Assembly: GCF_031143425.1 (NCBI RefSeq)
Contig: NC_090437.1
Span: 1,174,936,863 to 1,175,000,862, forward strand
Length of the DNA stretch: 64,000 bases
Source of the DNA: Pleurodeles waltl
Taxonomy: Eukaryota > Chordata > Amphibia > Caudata > Salamandridae
Reading direction: 5' to 3'
Made by a program: the position numbers and the translations under genes. The notes beneath the pieces are model-generated. The model saw only the letters and a list, made by a program, of their open reading frames with translations, searched no databases and was not told where the DNA came from. Every line of letters begins with the position of its first letter. The stretch's first letter is position 1. This document shows, piece by piece, positions 56,191-64,000 of this stretch.

Positions 56191-57704
56191 GTTCTGATTT
56201 GTGGCCCCCCTCTAACCTAGCGTGGCCTGGACAGACAGAGCACATCGTTCTGAATGTTTTGGTGGTGGTCACATTGCCGTAGGATCACCACAAGCTGAGT
56301 TATGGCCAAAAATGTGTTGTAAAAGGAATGCCTGCAAAGCATTATGGGTTGGTAGCCCCGAGTGCAGTGAATATTGTAGTATCGGCTTTCCCGCTGTGCA
56401 GGGAGAGCCGATGTTAAGGATTCAAACCCTGGATTGATTTCATGCTATATAAAGCCACAAAAAATGTACAAAACACACACACTCACAGACACCCACACCC
56501 ACACACACACAAACTACAACTACATCTATTTACTGAGTATGTAAAGTAACAACCAAGTGAAGGGCAAACGAGGAAAACGAACCACAAGCATGAACACGAG
56601 TGTTTACTGACAAACACGAGAGGCAGGAAACAAAAAAATAGTCAGTTCAAACAACAGAAAAACAATCCAGGCGTAATTAAACTGTACTTGGCCGGTGCTC
56701 CTCAGCCAAGTACAGGAAGTGACGTATCGACTGCCAAACCGGTTAGGAGGCAGCAAACAAGAGCGACACTTCGACCTATGGTAAGCAGCAGGCAGCGGCA
56801 GGTAGAAGCAAAGTCCTATACTCATTCCAACAGATCTTGCAGTGAGCACACGTGCTCTGTCTACGCTCGAACTAAAAAAGGAGTGGAGGTAGAGCAACTT
56901 GTTTTGGATTTTCAATCCTATTTGCATACATTCTCAATTTCACACTTCACCCATAAACCAGCTTTACCCCCAATATGTTTCTGCTCTGAACTCCTTAAGC
57001 CCTGCCATTTTCTCATTCATTCATTGTTTCTACACAATCTTCAGGGATTGTTTTGTTAAGAAATAAACTGCTTCTCTGAGAAGTGCAATTTCTGCTACAC
57101 ATTTTAGTAAATATTTCACTACAAGCACTCCACAATTAGTCACTTTCGAACGTGCAAACATCTTGAATATCTACTTAACTTGCCACTCTTCATTCAGTCA
57201 ACTTCAACACTTGGATAGTAGCTCTTAGTATCGGAGGCACAGCACTTTCCAGGTTCACTTCCTCCTTTGCCAGTACCTCCCACTAATGCCATGGCACTTG
57301 CAGCTTTGTGTCCAACACGCTATGTGGGTGAATCCCTAATAGCTTTGCTTCCACCACGCTGCTTGGGTGAATTCCCAAAGGCCAATTTGGAACAACTCTT
57401 CTATACCATCACAATAAGCGTCAGTATCTTCTCCTCTGCCATTTCATATCATTTAGCACCAATGACACTCTAATATTTTCCCTCTCTCTCCTGCCTCCTC
57501 AAAACATATTTGACGGCAAGTGACTCACTGAGCTATGACACTCAAAGCCACCTGAATTTATGGTGAATTCGGCCAGAACTAACATGATTTACTTTCCTGT
57601 ATGCAAAATCTCCTGTTCCCATCTTTAGCAACATACCATGTATGACAATCAAATGCACCCAGAAACTGTCAACATCTCAAAAGCCACAAAAGCACAACTA
57701 AAGC
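56191..57704. other. No recognised gene
   Basis: Mixed sequence with a CA-rich patch at about 56475-56515. Open frames (56604-56927 minus, 56688-57059 plus, 57267-57473 plus) overlap each other and have no recognisable domain. Confidence 0.45.
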
Positions 57705-57780
57705 CTTTCAATCAATCGATCAGCATTTGTATAGCACAACATTGTCACCCTTAGGGGTATCTGGGCACTGTTGGTGAAAC
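57705..57780 (-). mobile_element. 3' end of an L2/CR1-like LINE or derived SINE
   Basis: On the minus strand, GTGCTATACAAATGCTGATC is followed by GATTGATTGA, the same 3' layout as LINE-A and LINE-B. Only the tail is present. Confidence 0.6.
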
Positions 57781-57929
57781 GTCACTGTCGAAGAGCTTGC
57801 CTGAAGTCTGCTGTACAGGAGAACTGTTGCAGAGGGAGCTGGCACGAGGACTTGCTCAATGGGGGTGTGCTGCAGTCTCCACTAAGTAGCTCCTGGGTGG
57901 ATGAAAGGGCTCTGGATGGATGAAGGAGC

Positions 57930-58290
57930 ATAAAAACAATAAGGAAAGGAGCAGAAAAGGCAGAAAAACGAGCAGAAGAGGAGCAGAAAAGGCAGAAAAA
58001 AACAAGCAGAAAAATAAGCAAAAAATGAGCAGAGGAAGGAAAACTAGAGTGCAGAAAACGAGGAGAAAGGTCAGAAAAATGAGCTGAAAACGAGCAGAAA
58101 AGAGCAAAATAGAGTGCAGAAATGGAATAGAAAAGACAGAAAAAAAGAGCAAGAAAGGGAGAAAAAGGAGCAAAAAAGCCAGGAAAAAATAGAAGAAAAA
58201 GGCAAAGCAGAGTGCAGAAAATGAGCAGAAAAGGATGAGCAGAAAAGGCAGAAAAATGAGCAGAGAAGGAGAAGAAAAGGCAGAAAAAGA
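57930..58290. repeat. Polypurine tract of GCAGAAAA-type units
   Basis: About 360 bp of irregular repeats such as GAGCAGAAAAGGCAGAAAAA on the plus strand. Phe/Ser-rich frames on the minus strand are by-products. Confidence 0.9.
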
Positions 58291-58610
58291 AACTTGCAGG
58301 GAGAGCTGGCACGAGGACTTTAAACAGACAAAATATTCTTCTTCTCTATCTCACTCTTTATTCTGCTAATATCTTATTAAGACCATGGTCACCAGCAAGC
58401 TGACCTACTAAAAAAGCTTAAAGAGTTTTTTTTTTTTTTAATCTGGTGATCACATTAAACAGTTCTACTTTAGAAAAGAGTCCTTAACTTCACCATCATG
58501 ACTCTCTTCAACATGACCAGATTCTCTGCCAACTGGAACACTCTAGAGAAAATCAGTTTCCATGTTTGTATTCAAAGCCGGTCTCAAGAAACACCTGCTC
58601 ATCATTTAGG

Positions 58611-58612
58611 AA

Positions 58613-58666
<54 letters not shown>

Positions 58667-58668
58667 CA
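58611..58668. repeat. A-run, (AT)n and (AC)n microsatellite
   Basis: An A run passes into about 14 AT units and then about 8 AC units. Confidence 0.9.
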
Positions 58669-58674
58669 TACTAG

Positions 58675-60480
58675 GTTAGACAAATTGAGTAAAATTTAAT
58701 AAATAAAACAAGATCAAGATAAGTAGAACCGGAGTTATGAATTTTGAAATAATAAGCTATAATATAGCACCTAAAAGCATAAAACGCCAACCGAAGATAT
58801 TTGTTCTCACTGGATCGGGTCGAAGTCAAACGTTCAAGCTAAAAACAATGGAACGCGTTATATACAGTCCAAGGTTAGTTCTGCTGAATTTGTATGTTCT
58901 CAAGATTTGTACAGAGTCCTGTTCACAGGGAAGCAGTCCGCCGGCAGCAAGGAGGACACCGCTGGCGATGGTCAGCGGGATGTGAAGAGCTGCCTGAGCA
59001 TTGTGGACAGGAAGGCTATGGCCTCGTAATCACGAGCAGCGATACTTGCTGTGCAAAGAGATGAACTTGTGGAGCTCGCACTGGATTTCCAGGCGAGCAA
59101 TAAGATTACAGAGGGAACCGGCTCATTTGCGAACAGCCCAAACTTTAAGAGCTGAAAAAACGCTTCCACGGGCCCAAGACCTGAGAAGTGCCTCTCGGGG
59201 GCCAGGAGCTCGTTGAAGGCAGGTCCAGAAGCTGTAAAGATCCTGTTATGTCCCTCAGATCAGAAGGCCAGCAGACTAGGCCTTTGAGTCACTCTGGTGC
59301 CCAGGGTGCAAGATGGAGGTGCAGGTCCAGTTCATCTTCCACAAGCAAGAGGGCAGCAGGCAACAGGTCAACACAGCAGGTCACTAGTTCCATGTAGAGA
59401 AGCAGTCCAGCAGAGTGGCAGTCCCTGCAGCAGCATAGCAGTCCTTCTTTCCGACAGACTATCCACAGGTACAGAAGCATACTGAAGTGGTGGTGTCTGA
59501 GGTCCAGTACTTATACTCAGTTGTGGCTTTAAAGTAAGGGTGACTTCAACGACAGGGCTCTGAAGTGCATATAGGTCTTGCCTTTCCTGTCCAGGCTCCA
59601 CACTCACTACAGGGGGTTACGCAGCCCTTTGTGTGGGGACAGGACACAGTCTATTCAGGTGTGAAGCTGTGCTCAGCTCCTCCCTCTCATCCTCCCAGGA
59701 TGGCCCCTCAAGTCACATCTAAGCTTCCATTGTACGTGGCTGTCACCCACCCCAGACATGTAATCACAGACAGGCAGTAGGCATCAAACTGACAAGTAAG
59801 AAAATACTAACATTCTAAAAGTGGCATTTTCAGAACTGCAGTTTGAAATCCGACTTCACCATATGTTTGGATTTTAAACTTGAAAAGTCTATCTCTTCAT
59901 AATTGGGAATTACACTTACCAAATGTAATAAGGTCATCTCAATGCTATCCTATGTAGGAGAAAGGCCCTGAAGTAGTGAAAAACAAAAGTAAGAGTTTTT
60001 CTCACTACCAGCACCAACTAAAAAGTACATGTCTTACTTTTCAAATACAATGCACACAGCCCCATGGGTTGTCCCAGGCGTACCCTAGGGGTGACTTATA
60101 TGTAGTAAAAATGAAAGTTTGATTCTGGCATAAGATTTATTTTGACAGGTCGATATGGCAGTGTAAAACTGCACACACAGGCCCTGCAGTAACAGGACTG
60201 AGACATGGGTAGTGGGCTACCTAAGTGGGTGGCACAATCAGTGCTGCAGGCCCACTAGTAGCATACAATTTACAGGCTCTGGGCACATGTAGTGCACTTT
60301 TCCAGGGAACGTAATCATGTTTTAAGGTTTTAAAAAGTGAGAACAAGCATTTTAGCACTGGTTAGCAGTGGTAAAGTGAACAGAGTCCTAAGGCCAACAA
60401 AAACAAAATCACCATGAAAAAAGGGGAGAAGGAAGGCAAGAAGTTTGTGGATGGCCCTCTAGAAAGGGTCAGGCCAACAA
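58675..60480 (-). mobile_element. LTR fragment of the long-LTR group
   Basis: GGAGTTATGAATTTTGAAAT, TATAATATAGCACCTAAAAG and, near the right, CACTGGTTAGCAGTGGTAAA align in order with the LTR at 47.8-50.0 kb. The right end GGTCAGGCCAACA is the worn terminus. About 230 bp are missing at the left end. Confidence 0.7.
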
Positions 60481-60534
60481 TATATAATTACCTACTGGCA
60501 ATAGCCAATAGGTAGTTACAGTAAGGACCTAGGA

Positions 60535-60680
60535 GGGCCGGACTTAGAGTTTGGCGAATGGGGTACACCACTGCAAACGTGACGGATATCTGGTCTGCCA
60601 TATTACATAATACGGCGGACGGGATATCCGCCACATTTGTGAAGAAGTAACCCCCTCCACCAAACTCTAAATGAGGTCCC
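60535..60680. mobile_element. Short foldback MITE, second copy
   Basis: Same family as 39765-39933. GGGCCGGACTTAGAGTTTGG at the left pairs with CCAAACTCTAAATGAGGTCC at the right, with GACGGATATC / GATATCCGCC inside. No TAA duplication is visible. Confidence 0.7.
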
Positions 60681-61440
60681 TGGTTTTCATAGGAATAGCA
60701 TTTTTTGTTTTGCCTATAAAGTTAGTGCTGTTTCATGAATTTTCACACATTTTTCAAAACTAGTACACCAGTCACCTTAGCTGCAGTATGGAAAGTTTCG
60801 GGGTGATTCGTCAAGCGAGGGCAGAGATAAAGGGGGAGTCCCAAAACATGTTTTACCAATGCAATTTCCCATAGGAATTTTAGACACGACTACAGCCCAA
60901 ACTGATGGATGGAATTACAGCAAATCTGGCAGAAAGGTAGCTCATGGTCCAGAAAGAGCCCGTTTCCTTATCTGGTGTAAATATGTTCAGTAGGTATGGA
61001 GCAAACAAATGAAAATAAATATAGATATCTAGTGAAGCGGACCCTTTGCGGATCTACTCATGGAGGATCTGAGGATTCTGGGGAAAAGCAAGGCCCTGAT
61101 TGGCTGGCCACAACCTGAGAGGAAAGTTGCAGATGCCATTTTGTTTCTCACATTAGGAAAGGGGAGCAAACAAACGCAAAAAAACCTGACATAAGCAGTC
61201 AGGATACAGGTATCCTGACCCCATAGGAGAGATGGAGGTGTTCTTAAGGGACCACTCATGGGGAAACATTTAGCAAGATTTCTTTTTGTCCCATCAGTAG
61301 ATCTGCAGATCCACTGCGATGCCCACAAAATAATGAAAAAAAACCTCAGGGTGGTCTCAGGGCATGGCCACAGGCTAGGCCCTGCGGGCAACCCCCGCTG
61401 TGCATGGCCTTAGGCCACATGGAGCAGTGGCTGTATTAAC
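60681..61440. repeat. Dispersed repeat, copy 2
   Basis: Aligns in blocks with 39491-39764 and then with 42540-42960. The full element therefore spans both types of block. Confidence 0.55.
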
Positions 61441-62105
61441 ATGCAGTAATAAGATATTACTTTACATTAAAAAAAAAAACGATGTTAACTGAAAATACCA
61501 GGTACAGGGCCGTTATACTTAGGTTGACGTTTTACACATACAAAACCATAGAACTTTAGATGTTATAGTTTTACTTATAGTTAGGCATATCTGAAGAAAC
61601 TATACCTCGTGCCGTTAAGTAACTTTAGGCCATGAGTTATAGCTTCTTAACATAAGTATAAATATAATTTTATTTATAACTGCTGAATTTCTATGGTTTT
61701 GTATGGGTAAAACATCAACCTAACGAAGGTTCCTGTAATCTTTGTTTTTTTTCAGTGAATTTGAGTATATACACTAAAACAACCAATGGTTAAAGTAATG
61801 CTATAGTTAGATGAAATGTTCAGTAACAAAGTAAACTCAAAAAAATACATAAATTCATCAGTTTTAGTTATTTCAAGTAACTATCAAGGATGTGATAAAA
61901 GATGTCATGAGTGATAAAATTTGTGAATAATTAGCCGTGCATGGCGAGAGGGCGAGTACCAGTTACTTTGGGGAATGAGATGTAGTTAGTTGAGATAACT
62001 ATAACTGGTAAATTTCTGAGGTGTTTAGAGTTTAAAATGTTACTGAACATTTCACCTAACTATAACGTTACTTTAACCTTTTTTTTCAGTGAATTTCTAG
62101 TTTTT
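61441..62105. repeat. AT-rich element with two inverted-repeat pairs
   Basis: Pair 1: 61521-61553 and 61689-61721, 31 of 33 positions complementary (TTCTATGGTTTTGTATG on the right arm). Pair 2: 61788-61827 and 62039-62078, about 37 of 40 (GTTACTGAACATTTCACCTA on the right arm). A diverged version of part of pair 2 occurs near 43080. It is probably a non-autonomous DNA element. Confidence 0.75.
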
Positions 62106-62700
62106 TTTTTTTTTAAACATAGAGTAATATTTAATTACATAAATCCAACTCCCTTAATGTAGCCTACCCCACCCTGGGCATGGGGAGTTGGCCACAAGGC
62201 CTGGCCTATGACTATGCCCTGTGGCCACCCCAAAAGGCAGTGAACCCCACACTGCCATCGTGGCTAGAGCCAGGCATTAATATTTAGGTGTCATGGAGCT
62301 CCACTCCCCGGGCTGATTTCGGCACTGAGGCCCCTTCTCTCAAGGTCTGGCATTGAAATTAGGAGAAAGGGTTGGATTTGGCTCCGGGTACACCATCCTC
62401 TGGGGCACAGCCTGTCAAGGACTACACCAGCGGCTCTAGGACCCTATCTGCAACAGTACCATTCTGTGGCAACGTACATGGTACGTTTGAAAAGCAGACA
62501 CTTTGGTTGAGCTGCCACCATCAATCGTGCCCCCTCAAGGTGAACTGCTCTTTAAACTATGGACAGGTTCCAAGGAACAGTGGATGATCGTACTCGTACT
62601 GTCCTTCGTTTCATATGACTTTTCTGTTTTTTGTTTCCTCCTCAGACCCCCACTCGATGTCAATCTTGCAATGGGAGTACATGTCCCAAATTCCTCAGCA
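62106..62700. other. No recognised gene
   Basis: Possible upstream region of the promoter at 62725. Short open frames only. Confidence 0.4.
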
Positions 62701-62724
62701 CTGCCAGCCATCTTGGGAGGGAAG

Positions 62725-62731
62725 TATAAAA
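62725..62731 (+). promoter_or_regulatory. TATA box with adjacent GC box
   Basis: TATAAAA in GGAAGTATAAAAACGAG, followed by CCCCGCCC at 62737-62744. A start site would be expected near 62755. Confidence 0.4.
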
Positions 62732-62754
62732 ACGAGCCCCGCCCGTTACAGCGC

Positions 62755-62916
62755 ACTAACTTTTCACTTCAGTGACAGAAGAAGATCGTGGTAGGGAACA
62801 GCTTCCCGTTTCCAGTCTGTCGCTGGAAGTGCTCCTCTCTCCCTGGATTAGATCCAGAGGCTTGCGTTGGAGGTTGCTGCCCCGAGGCAAGCCAAGTGAT
62901 TTGCCGAATCCATCCG
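62755..62916 (+). other. Possible non-coding first exon
   Basis: A GC-balanced segment between the TATA box and a strong donor-like site, CATCCG before GTAAGAGC (donor at 62917). It has no ATG-initiated frame of note, so it would be a 5'-untranslated exon of a plus-strand gene continuing past the window, or the R-U5 part of an LTR. Confidence 0.3.
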
Positions 62917-64000
62917 GTAAGAGCACATCACGGGTAAAGAGAAGGGAAGAAAGACAAGCGTGCAAGAGCATAATTTGTGGGTAAACCAACAAAGACATTT
63001 CTTCAGTGACACTCCATACAAAGACTGAACTTGCGAGGCAGGTCCCACATTTTCTGCATGTTTTGAAGAGAACTATTTTGATAAGAGAAGAATCTTGCTT
63101 TGGACTAATAATCTTTAAAGAACAATAGCAAAGAGAATTTAACAGTGACCCTCATGAAACAAAAACAACTGTTTTACAGAGCTCTTTGAAATCCAAGAAA
63201 GGAACTGCAGGGGTTATTGTTGATAGCTCTCATCAAAGCTGATTAATATTTCTTGCTTCAAACATCCTAATCAAACATAATCTTGAGAATCATTACTTTG
63301 GGGAGGGGGGATTAGATTAATATCAGTCACAAATTCTTAATCTCTCCTTTAAAGATCTCCCTCACTGCAGTTCCTATCCCTCGCCAGACCACTCCAATGA
63401 GCTGTGCCATGCTGGCATTTAGACTTGGTGATGCCTCGAGGTGGACCTTCTAAGCACCCTGCAAGCCCTGAGGAATCAACGAGTATGTTCCTGAATGCAG
63501 AATTACCTCATTTAACAAAAAACCTCCGACTTGCCTGTTGCTGAGATTCCAAAACACTAGTGGCACTGTATGCAGTAGCTGGCATTCAACAAGAAGTCAA
63601 AAGAAAAAAGCTAAAAAAAAAAAAATTACTATGCATCAGTGCTAACATAATAAACACACACACACAATTGTGTCAAAGTGGGCTACCAATTTACCCAACT
63701 ATACTGCAAGACCCCATTATTAAGCAATTGATATTAGCCCATCAAACCCGAATAATTAATGCATTATTGGAGGCCAAGAACAGGAAACAATTTGGCCTGA
63801 GTGGGCTAATCTTATCACTGTGACTCATAAATAGTCTTGTAATATGTAGTCCTCACATCAATCTAATGACCACATGATCATATACATAAGTATATATAAG
63901 GCTGGACAATTTATCACATTTAATACTAGATTAAACAGTGAATACATTAACTTACAAACCAATAAAGTAAACTTAAAATATGTAATACCAGCTTCTCCTA
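62917..64000. other. No recognised gene
   Basis: AT-rich, with A runs near 63617. A short frame at 63560-63823 has no recognised domain. Confidence 0.45.

Noticed and set aside
57782..58312. Phe/Ser/Ala-rich minus-strand frame
   Set aside because: Antisense translation of the polypurine tract.
1..64000. tRNA, rRNA or other structured RNA genes
   Set aside because: No cloverleaf with A and B boxes and no rRNA-like stretch was noticed by reading. A covariance-model scan would be needed to exclude them.

Overview
The window looks like repeat-dense DNA from a large vertebrate genome, most likely a salamander, possibly a newt such as Pleurodeles. Three things support this. A short exon at 32.6 kb reads as the vertebrate peroxisomal acyl-CoA oxidase ACOX3. 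The rest is almost wall-to-wall transposon remains of amphibian type, including LTRs of 2.3-3.2 kb, L2/CR1-like and L1-like LINEs, a Penelope-like element, a Gmr1-like Ty3/gypsy element and foldback DNA elements. Several of the LTR families resemble common salamander repeats. The family names come from reading motifs, not from a database search.

Layout, left to right. 0.1-4.9 kb: an L2/CR1-like LINE on the minus strand, nearly full length, with a tandem-repeated 5' region and a few nonsense mutations. 5.4-6.1 kb: a GC-rich, promoter-like stretch. 6.8-10.0 kb: a long solo LTR with a second LINE fragment (8.06-8.94 kb) inside it. 10.0-12.3 kb: a 175-bp palindrome, then a DNA-transposon fossil with a Myb-like coding remnant. 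13.5-14.0 and 16.2-18.9 kb: LTR remains. 18.95-27.31 kb: a complete LTR retrotransposon with a perfect 5-bp target duplication. It has gag-like reading frames and a 111-bp coding minisatellite where pol would be expected. 27.9-29.7 kb: a Penelope-like element. 29.8-32.2 kb: a decayed LTR.

32.60-32.78 kb: the ACOX3 exon on the minus strand, the only convincing piece of a cellular gene. 33-43 kb: LTR pieces, a third LINE fragment, small DNA elements, microsatellites and a ~725-bp polypyrimidine tract. 43.4-54.5 kb: an L1-like LINE split by two later insertions. One is a 507-bp chain of near-perfect hairpins (46.9-47.4 kb). The other is a minus-strand Gmr1-like gypsy element (47.8-53.6 kb) with integrase placed before reverse transcriptase. 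54.9-56.2 kb: a diverged tandem duplication carrying a 52-bp minisatellite. 58.7-62.1 kb: an LTR fragment, a MITE and an inverted-repeat element. 62.7-62.9 kb: a TATA box followed by a possible non-coding first exon.

Nothing here forms an operon or pathway. The region is best read as an ACOX3 intron-exon neighbourhood with layers of nested insertions. The reverse-transcriptase catalytic box is damaged in every copy where it is present, so these elements are not autonomous now. The two most unusual features are the hairpin-chain element and the young LTR element, whose two LTRs differ by exactly one 80-bp repeat unit.
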